From: Thiotrichales bacterium
GTDB lineage: Bacteria > Pseudomonadota > Gammaproteobacteria > SZUA-229
Length of the DNA: 38,944 nucleotides
Assembly (NCBI GenBank): GCA_020341835.1
Contig: CP070838.1
Coordinates: 1-38,944 of the forward strand
Direction of reading: 5' to 3'
Under the pieces are notes generated by a model. That model saw only the letters and a list, made by a program, of their open reading frames with translations. It ran no database searches and had not been told where the DNA came from. The position numbers were made by a program, and so were the translations under genes. Shown piece by piece: positions 1 to 10,000 of this stretch (its first letter is position 1; each line of letters opens with the position of its first letter).

Positions 1-3000
1 TCTTCGACTCATTTTGTTGTTTTTTTTCAGACTCCTTTGACGACTTGGCCGGTTTTGCCGAAGCCGGCTTTTTCGCCGATTCAGCCTTCTTCGAGCCTGC
101 CGGTTTCTTGGCCGGCACTCTTTTAACCGAAGGGCCCTCTTTCTTCGCAGCCGTCGATTTCTTGTTCGTTGCGCTGTCTTTCTTCTGCTCAACCTTTTTG
201 TCGGTCGTATCAGCTTTCTTCGATGCTTTTTTCACCGGCTCGGCCTCGATCTCGGGCGCAGCCTCGGCCGGCACCGTTTCAGCTGCAGTACTCTTCGCAG
301 CTGATTCGGCCCCACTCCCACCGCCTGGTGGCGGACTAACGGGTGGTGGCGGACTCGATGGTGGTGACGGCGGCGACGTCGCCGGTGGTGGTGGCGGTCC
401 GCCGGACCCGCCAAACTTGTCCAGCACGGCACCGATGGCCATTTTCACGATAATAAAGACCGAGCGCAGTATCAGGAATATCCAGCCGAACAGGGCGATA
501 ACACCACTGTAGAGCCGCATCCATAATGGTGTCTTGTATTCTGCGACGGTATCCGGGGCAGCACCACCGCCGATGGATTCGCCTTCGATTTCTTCGTATT
601 TGGGGCTCAGCACCATCTCGGCCGAATCAGTCGCTTCCTCCATGTAGAAACGTTTGCGCAAACTGATGCAACCAAGCGGAATGATCAGTACGGCCATCAA
701 GGTAGCTACACCGGCACCAAATAACAGGCTCACAGCCATACCCTGGAAGATCGGGTCGAAGATAATCGCCCAGGCACCGGCCATCAATGTCAGCGAGGTA
801 ATCATGATCGGGCGCATACGAATTTCGGCGCCGGCAACCGCGGCTTCCCTGACCGGACGCCCCTTGGCGACTTCGATCTTGACGAATTCGACGATCAGAA
901 TCGATTGTCGCACGATGATGCCGCCGAGCGCGATCATGCCGATCATCGAAGTCGCGGTAAATTCCGCACCCATGATCCAGTGACCCGGCACGATGCCGAT
1001 CATCGTGCACGGAATCGGCGACATGATCAGGCCTGCGATTGCAAAATCACGGAATTCCCACACGATCAAACCGTAGATCAGCACGAGTGCGGCCATGAAC
1101 GCGATGCCCATGTCGCGGAAGGTTTCGAAAGTAACCACCCATTCACCGGTCCACTCGAAACCGGAAACATTATCGTCCGACGGCGGTCCGATCAGGTTCA
1201 TTGGCATGCCCTGCATGATCACGCCGTCAGGTGTGGTGTACTGATCGGTGAAGGCCTCGATGTTGAACATGCCGTAGATCGGTGCACCCAGTCGTCCCTC
1301 CATCTCGCCAACGACGTACTCGATCGCGCGTAGATCCTTGTGATAGATAATCGGCTCTTCCTGCTGCAATACGAATTCGCCCAGCTCACCCAGTGGCACG
1401 GTGTTACCGGCGGTACTCATCACCGGCAGATTGCTCAGCTGGCTGACCTGTGAACGCGTTGCCAGCGGCACCTGGATCACGATAAAGGTCGGCTCGATCA
1501 CCGAGGCCAGCTTGACGTCACCAAGACGGAAGCCGCCCATCGCCATCGCCAGGGTGGAATTAATGCTTTCAACCGAAATACCGCGACGCGCGGCCTTGTC
1601 GATATTGATCTCGAAGCGCCAGTAGTTGGAGGGCTCAGCCATGTAGTTATCAACATCGACCACGCCTTCGGCCTGTTCAAAGAACTCGGTCATCTTGCGC
1701 GCCACTTCGCGCCGGGTTTCTTCATCCGGCCCGTGGATTTCTGTCACCACGGTCTGCAGCACCGGCGGCCCCGGCGGCATCTCGACCACCGCGATTCGCG
1801 CACCCAGGCGCTCGGCGATCGGCGTCAGAATCTGGCGCGCCTCGACCGCAATGGCATGGCTGCCGCGTTCTCGCTCTTTCTTGTCCTTGAGCAGTACCAG
1901 CAGATCGCCCTCCCACGGACGGTTACGCAGATAATAATGGCGCACCATGCCGTTGAAGTTGAACGGCTGCGCCGCGCCGGCATAGGACTGAACCGCGGTG
2001 ACTTCGGGAATCTGTTTCACCGCCTCTGAAAGTTCATGGGCCACGTTGGCGGTGACCGGCATCGCGGTGCCTTCCGGCATGTTGATGATCACGCTGAATT
2101 CAGGCTTGTTGTCGAACGGCAGCATTTTCACCGGCACCCACTGGGTCGGATAGAACAGCAGGCAGGTCGCAGCGGTGACGCCGATCACACTGACCAGGAA
2201 CAGGATGCCAAGCTTGCGGCTGTTGACCAGGGGCATGATGATCGGTCGGTAAAACCTGCCGATGATCTGATGAGTGCGCTTCTCGCGCCGCTCTGCGGCC
2301 TCCAGCGCCGACAGCTTGGGCCGCACTTTCAAGGCAAACCACGGTGTGAATACGAACGCGGCTATCAACGAGAAAAACATCGCCGATGAACCCAGCACCG
2401 GGATCGGGCGCATATAGGGTCCCATCAGGCCGCTGACGAAACCCATCGGCAGCAGCGCCGCGATAATCGTAAAGGTCGCCAGGATCGTCGGGTTACCGAC
2501 CTCGCGCACCGCATCGACCGCATCGGACACGGTCGTTCGGCCTTTCATCAGCCAGTGACGGAAAATATTCTCGACCACGACGGTGGCGTCATCGACGAGG
2601 ATACCGATGGAGAAAATCAGCGCGAACAGACTGACTCGGTCGATGGTATATTCGACCACCATCGCCCACCAGATGGTCAGCAGAATCACCACCGGAATCA
2701 CGGTAATAACCACAAAGGCCGCGCGCGCACCCAGACCGACCAGGCACAGTACCGATACGATCGCGGCGGCTTCGAACATCGCCTTCAGCAATTCGTTGAC
2801 CTTGTCGTTGGCGGTTTTGCCGTAGTCACGTGTGATCTCGACGTAGACGTTATCCGGTATCAGACGGCCCTTGAGCTGTTCGACTTTCTTCAATATGGCC
2901 CTGGAAACCGTGACACCGTTGGTGTCCTCTTTTTTCGCGATCGCGATCGTTACTGCAGCATCACCGTTGGCCCTGTTCTTGCCCTCAAAGGCAGGACCGG

Positions 3001-3940
3001 CATAGTAATAGGAAACCTGCTTGGCATCTTCAGGTCCGTGGAACACGTTGGCCACATCCCGCATATAAACCGGCATGCCGTTAAAGGTACCAACGACCAG
3101 GCGTTTCACCGCATCGGCGGTTCTGAGGAAGGTACCTGAGTACACCGTGAAAGATGTACTGCCGGCCTCGACCGCACCGACATTGGACTCGGCATTGGCG
3201 GTTTTTATCGCACCGGCCACCTGCTGCAGGCTGAGATTGTATCCGGCCAGGCGCTCGGGCATGACCTCAACCCGGATCTGGTCGGCACGCCCGCCAACGA
3301 CAAAACCCTTGCCGGTGTTCTTGACCTGGCCGAGCTCCTGCAATACGTCATTGGCCAGAATACGCAGCGTACTGTCATCCACTTCCCGCGACCACAGCGT
3401 GACGCTGACCGTAGGCACGTCATCGATCGCAATCGGTTTCACCAGCGGCATCTGCACATCTGGCGGAATCTTGTCCATGTTGGAGCGAATCTTGTCATGC
3501 ACCTTGACGATGGACTCACCGAGGTCTTCACCAACGAAGAAGCGTATGGTAACAATCGCGCGGCCGCGTTCCGTGGCGGAATAGGTATGACGAACTCCCG
3601 GTATTTCGTCCATCAGGCGTTCCAGTGGATCAGTGACCAGCGATTCGACCTGGTAGACCGAGGCGCCCGGATAGGATACGTAGAGGTCGATCATCGGCAC
3701 CGAAATCTTCGGATCTTCCTGTCGCGGCGTGAAGATCAGCCCCATAACGCCAATCAGCAATGACGCTATCAACAGCATTGGGGTTACCGGGGAGGTGATA
3801 AATTGCTTGGCGATATTGCCCGCTATGCCAAGATCATCGTGATGACCATTTCCTGCAGCTTGTTGTGGTTCTCCACTGGAAGCATCGGTTTCGTCTGAAG
3901 ATACTTCTGCCTGGTCTTTGTCTTTGTCCGTTTCTGCCAT
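1..3940 (-). CDS. RND efflux permease with unusual C-terminal tail, 3' end cut by window edge
   Basis: Inner-membrane proton-driven exporter of the RND superfamily, partner of the adaptor gene just upstream (117 bp gap). The frame runs from ATG at 3940 to the left edge without a stop, at least 1313 codons. Seen: an acidic hydrophilic N-terminus (about 45 residues), TM1 at about 52-70, an Asp-Asp pair in GILVDDATVVVEN (D450, D451) matching the proton-relay aspartates of AcrB TM4, and GIIVRQSILIVEF around R1011, where AcrB has Lys940. A normal RND core would end near residue 1100. Here the chain continues with another hydrophobic segment (about 1146-1173), a Pro/Gly stretch (about 1180-1216) and a Lys/Ala/Ser-rich tail (about 1234 onward). 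Substrate is unknown; the core looks more like the hydrophobe/amphiphile branch than a metal pump, but this is uncertain. Confidence 0.9.
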   Translation of the reverse strand, partial: MAETDKDKDQAEVSSDETDASSGEPQQAAGNGHHDDLGIAGNIAKQFITSPVTPMLLIASLLIGVMGLIFTPRQEDPKISVPMIDLYVSYPGASVYQVESLVTDPLERLMDEIPGVRHTYSATERGRAIVTIRFFVGEDLGESIVKVHDKIRSNMDKIPPDVQMPLVKPIAIDDVPTVSVTLWSREVDDSTLRILANDVLQELGQVKNTGKGFVVGGRADQIRVEVMPERLAGYNLSLQQVAGAIKTANAESNVGAVEAGSTSFTVYSGTFLRTADAVKRLVVGTFNGMPVYMRDVANVFHGPEDAKQVSYYYAGPAFEGKNRANGDAAVTIAIAKKEDTNGVTVSRAILKKVEQLKGRLIPDNVYVEITRDYGKTANDKVNELLKAMFEAAAIVSVLCLVGLGARAAFVVITVIPVVILLTIWWAMVVEYTIDRVSLFALIFSIGILVDDATVVVENIFRHWLMKGRTTVSDAVDAVREVGNPTILATFTIIAALLPMGFVSGLMGPYMRPIPVLGSSAMFFSLIAAFVFTPWFALKVRPKLSALEAAERREKRTHQIIGRFYRPIIMPLVNSRKLGILFLVSVIGVTAATCLLFYPTQWVPVKMLPFDNKPEFSVIINMPEGTAMPVTANVAHELSEAVKQIPEVTAVQSYAGAAQPFNFNGMVRHYYLRNRPWEGDLLVLLKDKKERERGSHAIAVEARQILTPIAERLGARIAVVEMPPGPPVLQTVVTEIHGPDEETRREVARKMTEFFEQAEGVVDVDNYMAEPSNYWRFEINIDKAARRGISVESINSTLAMAMGGFRLGDVKLASVIEPTFIVIQVPLATRSQVSQLSNLPVMSTAGNTVPLGELGEFVLQQEEPIIYHKDLRAIEYVVGEMEGRLGAPIYGMFNIEAFTDQYTTPDGVIMQGMPMNLIGPPSDDNVSGFEWTGEWVVTFETFRDMGIAFMAALVLIYGLIVWEFRDFAIAGLIMSPIPCTMIGIVPGHWIMGAEFTATSMIGMIALGGIIVRQSILIVEFVKIEVAKGRPVREAAVAGAEIRMRPIMITSLTLMAGAWAIIFDPIFQGMAVSLLFGAGVATLMAVLIIPLGCISLRKRFYMEEATDSAEMVLSPKYEEIEGESIGGGAAPDTVAEYKTPLWMRLYSGVIALFGWIFLILRSVFIIVKMAIGAVLDKFGGSGGPPPPPATSPPSPPSSPPPPVSPPPGGGSGAESAAKSTAAETVPAEAAPEIEAEPVKKASKKADTTDKKVEQKKDSATNKKSTAAKKEGPSVKRVPAKKPAGSKKAESAKKPASAKPAKSSKESEKKQQNESK

Positions 3941-4057
3941 TGCTCGTTCTAACTCATTCTGGTTTCTACTATTCGCGATTTACAACGCGAAGTGTCAATG
4001 CCGCACCCCTCAGCTATCAGCCAGGATACGCCGAGGTGTAGCACTCAGAAACTGTAC

Positions 4058-5197
4058 TTACGGCTGATCCCAGCCAGCCCCGGACGGCGGGCTATCCTCG
4101 GACGTCAGTATACGCTCACCCGGTTTCAATCCAGAAAGTACGATCACGTGGTTTGCGTCCAGCTCGATTCCGGTGCGTATCAGACGCATCCTGGGTTTAC
4201 CCTCGTCATCCAGCACTCTTACTGACGGCAAGCTACCGCGCTTGATGATTGCCGATTTGGGTACAACAGGCAGCGCCCGGGTTGGTGAATTGATGTCAGG
4301 TATCATGACTTCGGCATACATGCCGGGCCCACCCGGCACACCTTCAGGTAGATCGAACTTGACTGTGATGGTGTGCTGCTGGCTGTCTGCTTTTGGTGCA
4401 ATCAGGGCGACGCGGGCATTGACCTTGGTATTGTTGACGTCAAGCCTGGCCGGTACCACCATATCCTTGTGCAATCCCGGCACCAGTCGCGCCGGCACCT
4501 CTGCCTGAATGCGTAAAAACTTTGAGTATGAAAATCTGAGTAACGGCTGGCCGGGCTGAACGGTATCGCCCACCTCAACCAGTTTGTCGGTAATCACACC
4601 GTCGAACGGTGCGAGCGACTTGGCATCCCTGATCTTGGCCTCGATCTCGCGCAGGGCCGCCTCGGATTGCTGAATGCGTGAGCGCGCTGCCTGTACCTGT
4701 GTACCCTGGGTGACCAGGTCGGCGTGACGCTCGATACCCTTGTCGCTGCCGCTGCCCATGAAATCACCACGACCGCCATCAAAGAACGAATCGAACATGG
4801 TGGGCATTGCCATACCCCCCATCGGTCGCGGATTGTAGATACTCGGATTCCACAACTCCCTTGTGTATTGAACCTGTGCGTTCTGCATCCCTGTGTAGGC
4901 CGCACTCAGTGTCGCTTCTGCAGCCCGCTTCTTCGCCTGCAACTCGTCATCATTAATCGTGACCAGTTCTACACCTGCACCGAAACTGTCACCTTCCTCA
5001 CCGGCAAGCGTTTGCACGATGCCCGGTATCTGTGCGGACAGGGTAACTTCCTTGAGAGGTATTACAGTACCACCGAGAATGACGTAACCACCATGCGGCG
5101 CAACGCCGACTGTAACGATGTTATCTGCCTGTGCAGTGGTAGCGATAAAACCAAAAATGAAGAAAAAAATCCTGTGAAATCTGCTCATTGTCGACAT
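4058..5197 (-). CDS. RND efflux periplasmic adaptor (membrane fusion protein)
   Basis: HlyD/AcrA-type adaptor that would couple the downstream RND permease to an outer-membrane channel; no channel gene is visible in this window. The 379-residue protein has a signal peptide ending at Ala24 (TTAQA then DN). It has a first lipoyl half (EVTLSAQIPGIVQTL), a helical hairpin around 80-190, and a second lipoyl half (SLAPFDGVITDKLVEVGDTV) followed by beta-barrel domains. The hairpin contains an insertion rich in Gly, Met and Phe (about 115-150, including PRPMGGMAMPTMF), which could be a methionine-bearing site or just a loop. ATG at 5197 is used; ATG at 5188 would give the same mature protein. It starts a two-gene minus-strand operon. 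Confidence 0.9.
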   Translation of the reverse strand: MSTMSRFHRIFFFIFGFIATTAQADNIVTVGVAPHGGYVILGGTVIPLKEVTLSAQIPGIVQTLAGEEGDSFGAGVELVTINDDELQAKKRAAEATLSAAYTGMQNAQVQYTRELWNPSIYNPRPMGGMAMPTMFDSFFDGGRGDFMGSGSDKGIERHADLVTQGTQVQAARSRIQQSEAALREIEAKIRDAKSLAPFDGVITDKLVEVGDTVQPGQPLLRFSYSKFLRIQAEVPARLVPGLHKDMVVPARLDVNNTKVNARVALIAPKADSQQHTITVKFDLPEGVPGGPGMYAEVMIPDINSPTRALPVVPKSAIIKRGSLPSVRVLDDEGKPRMRLIRTGIELDANHVIVLSGLKPGERILTSEDSPPSGAGWDQP

Positions 5198-5330
5198 GCC
5201 TGAAGTTACCCTTCACGTTCACCTACTGAATGAAAATATCTGCTAATTACGAAGCACAAAGGATGAAATCGCTTCGTTGCGACACACTTCAATTTCAGGA
5301 TGCCTGCTTTTAATAACGATTTCAAGTACT

Positions 5331-5359
5331 TTTATCTGTCGGAAAATCTGACACTTCAA
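5331..5359 (-). promoter_or_regulatory. possible sigma70 promoter for the RND operon
   Basis: On the minus strand TTGAAG (5354-5359) and GATAAA (5331-5336) are separated by 17 bp, with four of six consensus bases in each hexamer. The leader would be about 130 nt and contains a 7-bp inverted repeat, ACGAAGC/GCTTCGT (5249-5255, 5271-5277). This is a pattern match only. Confidence 0.25.
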
Positions 5360-5404
5360 CAAAGCCCCGTAAGTAATATATAGCTTGTCAGCCAATAGAT
5401 TTGA

Positions 5405-6379
5405 TCAAATTCGGGAAAAAGGAAAGGTCAAAACCTGATCTAATGTGTCTGCTCCAGCCAATAGCATCAGCAGTCTGTCCAGACCCAGAGCAACACCGCT
5501 GCACGCCGGTAAACCCTGTTCGAGTGCAGCCAGAAGTTGTTCGTCGATCACCGATGACTGCAACCCCGATGACCGTCGGTGACTGTTTTCCTGCTCGAAA
5601 CGCTGGCGCTGTTCCGCTGCATCGAGCAGCTCATCGAAACCATTGGCGAGTTCGGTTGCACCGTAAAACAGCTCAAAGCGTGCCGCCACGGCATTGCCGT
5701 TCCGGTCCCGGCGCAATTTCGCGAGCGCGGCCTGCGAACTCGGATAGTCGTACAGGTAAGTCAAACCACTGGAAGGAAATGAAGGCATCAGCAGTTGGGT
5801 CAGCAGCCAGTCCAGCCACCCGTCAACATCGTCTGTCAGACCTACCGGCTGCTCGATGCCATGTTCCAGCGCACAGTCGCGACATTCAGCCGCCGAGGTT
5901 TTGTGAGGATCGATACCGGCGGATCGCATGAAGGCTTCCGCATAGCTGACCTTCTCGATCGACGCGACCACCAGACCATAGGCGACCGCGAGCAACCGGA
6001 TCAGTTCGCCCAGCTCATCCATCAGTTCGAACATGTCGTAACCCGGCCGATACCATTCCAGCATCGTGAACTCGGGATTGTGCAGCGGACCCAGTTCATC
6101 ATCTCTGAATGACTTGCAGATCTGGTAGATGGCATCCCCGTTCACCGCGAGCATCCGCTTCATGCAGTATTCGGGGGAAGTGTTCAGATACAGCTCCTGC
6201 TGCAGATAGCGCGTTGAGAAACTGTTCAGATTGGGATCCGTGGTCGCGGCTGAAGACAGCAACGGGGTCTCGACCTCAAGCACGCCGCGTTGATCAAAAA
6301 AGGCCCGTATATCTTTCAACATACGAGCCCTTAAATGAATGATTTCGCGTGATGCTGCCGGCTGCCAGCGCTCACTCAT
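5405..6379 (-). CDS. epmA: EF-P--(R)-beta-lysine ligase EpmA (GenX/PoxA)
   Basis: Truncated class II lysyl-tRNA synthetase paralogue that activates (R)-beta-lysine and attaches it to Lys34 of EF-P instead of to a tRNA. The 324-residue length matches the E. coli enzyme (325). The anticodon-binding domain of LysRS is absent. Class II motif 2 is at about 90-111 (SFRDDEL, then HNPEFTMLEWYR). Motif 3 is near 293-307 (SGVALGLDRLLML), with the conserved DRL arginine. It starts 8 bp after efp on the same strand, so the two are probably co-transcribed. EpmB, which makes the beta-lysine, is encoded divergently nearby. Confidence 0.96.
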   Translation of the reverse strand: MSERWQPAASREIIHLRARMLKDIRAFFDQRGVLEVETPLLSSAATTDPNLNSFSTRYLQQELYLNTSPEYCMKRMLAVNGDAIYQICKSFRDDELGPLHNPEFTMLEWYRPGYDMFELMDELGELIRLLAVAYGLVVASIEKVSYAEAFMRSAGIDPHKTSAAECRDCALEHGIEQPVGLTDDVDGWLDWLLTQLLMPSFPSSGLTYLYDYPSSQAALAKLRRDRNGNAVAARFELFYGATELANGFDELLDAAEQRQRFEQENSHRRSSGLQSSVIDEQLLAALEQGLPACSGVALGLDRLLMLLAGADTLDQVLTFPFSRI

Positions 6380-6387
6380 CGGTCGTT

Positions 6388-6951
6388 TTACGCCCTGGAT
6401 ACATATTCACCGGTGCGGGTGTCTATTTTCAGCACGTCACCTTCATCGATGAATAAAGGTACCCTGACCTCGGTGCCGGTCTCCAGAGTTGCCGGCTTGG
6501 AACCACCCTGGGCGGTATCGCCTTTCAGGCCCGGGTCGGTCTGCGTCACCGAGAGCTCGACGAAGTTCGGTGGAGTGATCGATAGCGGCGCACCATTCCA
6601 TAATGTCATCACACAGGCTTCCTGACCCTTGATCCATTTGGCAGCATCACCTACCGCGACATTGTCAGCGGCATGCTGCTCGTAGGTACCCGGCTCCATA
6701 AAATGCCAGTGCTCACCGTCTGTGTATAAATACTCCACGTCGCGATCTTCAACATCAGCCGCCTCGACCGATTCAGTCGTCTTGAAGGTGCGCTCCAGTG
6801 TGCGACCCGTCTTCAGATTCTTGACCTTGACGCGATTGAATGCCTGACCCTTGCCTGGTTTGACCAGTATATTTTCGGTAATCGAACACGGATCGCCATC
6901 GAGCATGATTTTCAATCCGTTTTTGAATTCGTTTGTGTTGTATGATGCCAT
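6388..6951 (-). CDS. efp: translation elongation factor P
   Basis: EF-P relieves ribosomes stalled at consecutive prolines. The 187-residue protein has the KOW-like N-terminal domain with the modification loop PGKGQAF. The loop lysine is residue 34, the same position as the beta-lysylated lysine of E. coli EF-P. Two OB domains follow, including the signature [20 protein letters not shown] and the terminal GEYVSRA. It is first in the efp-epmA operon. The left-edge RND permease contains a run of five prolines, PPPPP, the kind of motif that needs EF-P. Confidence 0.98.
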   Translation of the reverse strand: MASYNTNEFKNGLKIMLDGDPCSITENILVKPGKGQAFNRVKVKNLKTGRTLERTFKTTESVEAADVEDRDVEYLYTDGEHWHFMEPGTYEQHAADNVAVGDAAKWIKGQEACVMTLWNGAPLSITPPNFVELSVTQTDPGLKGDTAQGGSKPATLETGTEVRVPLFIDEGDVLKIDTRTGEYVSRA

Positions 6952-7024
6952 GTTTCTAACCTGATTAATTCAGGGCGCAATCATACCCGAATACCGAATC
7001 GAGCACACGCAGAATCCGGGCAAA

Positions 7025-8029
7025 ATGCACACAATCAAGTTGCTGAAACACTCGAAAACACCTGACTGGCAGTTCGAACTGGCCAATGCCATCACCTGTG
7101 TCGATGAGTTGCTGCAGTGGCTCGAGCTCGAACACCTGAAAGATGATCTGGTCCAGGATCCGACATTCAGATTACTGGCGCCGAGAGCCTTCGTAAAAAA
7201 AATCCGCAAGCGCGATAGCGGGGACCCGCTGCTCAGGCAGATACTGCCGCTCGCAGCTGAAAATTCGGCCAGCGGTTTTGCCGATCCCGTTGGTGATATC
7301 GATGCCATGAAGACGCCCGGTCTTCTGCACAAATACAAGGGGCGTGCGCTGCTGGTTACAACCGGCGCCTGCGCGATACACTGCCGCTATTGTTTCAGAC
7401 GCCACTTCCCCTATGCCAGCGCCAATCCACGCAAGAACGAGTGGCGCGCCATGATCGACTACCTCGAATGCCACGACGACATCCGGGAAATTATTCTAAG
7501 TGGCGGCGAACCGCTGATACTGGATAACGACAGGCTGGAACAACTGCTTGGCACAATCGAACAGATCGAGCATCTAGAATGGTTGCGCATTCATACGCGA
7601 CTGCCCGTCGTTCTTCCTTCGCGGATTGATGACGGGCTGCTTTCACTATTGCAGCATCTCCGTTTCAGAACCACCCTGGTCGTCCATAGCAATCACGCCA
7701 ATGAATTAATGACAGATGAAATGGATGTGCTGCACAAACTGGCTCGCGCCGGTGTCACCCTGCTGAACCAGAGCGTGCTGTTGAAAGGTGTTAACGATTC
7801 TGCAACGGCACTGATCGCATTGAGTCAGCGCTTGCACGAGGCAGGCGTACTGCCGTATTACCTGCACATGCTTGACCCCGTTCAGGGCGCCAGCCACTTT
7901 GATGTACCGCAGCACATCGCGGTCGAACTGATCAACACGATCAAAACCGAACTTCCCGGCTTCCTGGTTCCCCGACTGGTGCGCGAAACACCGGGAGCGG
8001 CTTCAAAATCAGCAATTTTCACTATCTGA
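7025..8029 (+). CDS. epmB: EF-P (R)-beta-lysine 2,3-aminomutase EpmB
   Basis: Radical SAM, PLP-dependent enzyme that turns L-alpha-lysine into (R)-beta-lysine for EpmA. The 334-residue protein (E. coli about 342) has the cluster motif CxxxCxxC as C116, C120 and C123 (CAIHCRYC). It also has the SGGEPL segment typical of the KamA family. It is short and lacks the C-terminal extension of clostridial lysine 2,3-aminomutases, as expected for EpmB. It is divergent from efp with a 73-bp shared upstream region, so all three core modification genes are together. EpmC was not seen. The Shine-Dalgarno sequence is weak (CCGGGC). Confidence 0.95.
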   Translation: MHTIKLLKHSKTPDWQFELANAITCVDELLQWLELEHLKDDLVQDPTFRLLAPRAFVKKIRKRDSGDPLLRQILPLAAENSASGFADPVGDIDAMKTPGLLHKYKGRALLVTTGACAIHCRYCFRRHFPYASANPRKNEWRAMIDYLECHDDIREIILSGGEPLILDNDRLEQLLGTIEQIEHLEWLRIHTRLPVVLPSRIDDGLLSLLQHLRFRTTLVVHSNHANELMTDEMDVLHKLARAGVTLLNQSVLLKGVNDSATALIALSQRLHEAGVLPYYLHMLDPVQGASHFDVPQHIAVELINTIKTELPGFLVPRLVRETPGAASKSAIFTI

Positions 8030-8134
8030 GCTACAATCAGAGTATTTCAGGCTTAAACAATAATAATTCGACTATCTTGTTGTTTTATATAGATAGAAGT
8101 GTATTTAACGGGCTAGATAGTGTACTGACTGGAA

Positions 8135-9985
8135 ATGAAATTACATATACCCGAACAAGAGGCGCCCGCGAAGGACGCCACACCACAACACCCGCGCAAG
8201 CTGAGAAAATGGCTGGCTGGCTTACCCCATGCCAACATGGGCGAAATGACGCGCCTGATATACAGCGCGGTACGCGATCTCAACCGTCAGAAGATGCCGA
8301 ACAAATATCGCATCGAAGACATGGAACTGTTACGCGAGACGGTGCGCAACATTTTCAACAACCTCGAAAAGCACTTTATTAACCGAACGCTGCCGCTGCC
8401 AGAAAAAAGCCAGAAGATCGTCAAGCTGAACCAGTCGCTGTTAAGGGAAATGTCCTACGGCTACAAAATCATTGTGTTTCAAGCGGCCAATGGCGTTGAC
8501 AAAAAAGTTGATGCAAAAACCCAGAATCTCGCAATACTGCGTGCCTTACGTTATATGTCCGAGCTGTTGTTGCGAGCCAGTGAAATCTATGAACCCTGCC
8601 CGGCCGGGACCTGGTATGACATCCATCAGATGTACCTGTACGCAGAACAACAGGGATTCCATACGAAACCGGTAGCCGATACCGAATACGAATCAGGCAA
8701 AGCAAGCATTGAGGATTACTACAAGCAGATACTGCTGTTTTCACTGGCGAGACCCACTGCATTGAGACAAAGCGACACGGAACGTGTTTATAAGAAACTC
8801 GCACACTGGGCGCAACTGGCGAAACTCGGTACCGAAGCCGAGGAGCATCACGTTAATCGCTGCTTCTGCGCCAGGGTCGATCAGGACCGTCCACCCAATT
8901 ACCTGACCATGCAGGACTGCGATGGCACGACAATCATCCGCACGATCGAAACCTCAAAACTTGTTGACGCCATTCAGGCAGAAATCAAAAACAACCAGGA
9001 CAATGAAGGCCGGCTTGCCGTCGGCGACCAGTTCTCGACAGAAACGCTGAATGTACTCGCCATGTCCTGGGGCGTTTGTGCAAAACGCCGCTTTTCACGC
9101 GCTGATCGTGATGGCCACATCAAGGCTGTTATCGGCCTGGTCAAGGCAGCCAGAACCATTGCCGGGATCGTAGAAGAAGAAGAACAACCGGCCGAGGATA
9201 TCAAGCCTGGCAAACGCAACCAGCTCAATATCTCGCTCGAAGCCATACCCGAAGATTTCAAGGCCAGCGAAACACAGGTCAAATCCGCCTATACCACCCA
9301 CCATGAAATCGGCAGCAATCCGAATGATGCCTGGGACATGGTAGCCAAGGGCCGGGTACTGACCGACGCTTATGAAAAAGAAAAACTGCTGATGGAAGAT
9401 TCGCAGATCAGGCGGAGACGAGCCGCCAACTCGCAATGGCAGATTGTTAACGTCAGTGCCGGCGGTTACTGCCTGCGCTGGGACTCGGACGTCGCGACCA
9501 TGGCGCAAATCGGCGAACTGATTGCCTTGTGTGAAAAGGAGCCTGATGGCAGCGATGCCTGGCGAATCGGCGTGATCCGCTGGATGCGATATATTCGCAG
9601 CAGCGGTCTCGAAATCGGCGTCCAGGTACTGTCTCCAAAAGTCCTGTCGGCTTCTGCCCAGCGTCGCAACCGGCCCAATGAGGAACCCTTCGAGTGTTTG
9701 ATACTGCCCGGGATCAAGCCGCTGAAATTACCGCCCAGCGTACTGCTGCCCGCTCACGCATTCAGGCCTTCAGATAATCTGGTCATCAAATTCCCGGAAG
9801 AAGACAGGGAAGGAGAAGACAGGGAAATGGAAATACAGCTTGATTCGGTTGACGAACACACCGGTTCATTTACCCAGTTCCAGTACACCTCTCGGGAGAC
9901 GGTAGAGAAAATCGAGCAAGAGCGAAAGAAACAGGCTGCTGCACAAAACAAGGATAATTTTGACGAAATCTGGTCATCACTGTAA
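8135..9985 (+). CDS. PilZ-like domain protein upstream of fimX
   Basis: Soluble 616-residue protein without signal peptide or clear membrane segment. About 400 N-terminal residues are helical and of unknown function. A candidate PilZ-type c-di-GMP-binding module follows: an arginine cluster (RRRRAAN, about 425) and, 10 residues later, NVSAGG (about 438), which fits the PilZ (D/N)xSxxG signature. The strand-like segment WRIGVIRWMR comes next. The C-terminus is charged and coiled-coil-like. An in-frame stop at 8126-8128 supports the ATG at 8135. The FimX-like gene begins 15 bp after its stop, so the pair is probably one operon acting in c-di-GMP control of type IV pili. The PilZ call rests on motif reading; the N-terminal function is unknown. 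Confidence 0.7.
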   Translation: MKLHIPEQEAPAKDATPQHPRKLRKWLAGLPHANMGEMTRLIYSAVRDLNRQKMPNKYRIEDMELLRETVRNIFNNLEKHFINRTLPLPEKSQKIVKLNQSLLREMSYGYKIIVFQAANGVDKKVDAKTQNLAILRALRYMSELLLRASEIYEPCPAGTWYDIHQMYLYAEQQGFHTKPVADTEYESGKASIEDYYKQILLFSLARPTALRQSDTERVYKKLAHWAQLAKLGTEAEEHHVNRCFCARVDQDRPPNYLTMQDCDGTTIIRTIETSKLVDAIQAEIKNNQDNEGRLAVGDQFSTETLNVLAMSWGVCAKRRFSRADRDGHIKAVIGLVKAARTIAGIVEEEEQPAEDIKPGKRNQLNISLEAIPEDFKASETQVKSAYTTHHEIGSNPNDAWDMVAKGRVLTDAYEKEKLLMEDSQIRRRRAANSQWQIVNVSAGGYCLRWDSDVATMAQIGELIALCEKEPDGSDAWRIGVIRWMRYIRSSGLEIGVQVLSPKVLSASAQRRNRPNEEPFECLILPGIKPLKLPPSVLLPAHAFRPSDNLVIKFPEEDREGEDREMEIQLDSVDEHTGSFTQFQYTSRETVEKIEQERKKQAAAQNKDNFDEIWSSL

Positions 9986-10000
9986 TCACAAGAATTTGCC

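Noticed and set aside
45..512. 155-codon plus-strand Gly/Ala/Phe ORF
   Set aside because: Antisense to the low-complexity tail of the RND permease.
2555..3139. 194-codon plus-strand His/Asp-rich ORF
   Set aside because: Antisense to the conserved core of the RND permease.
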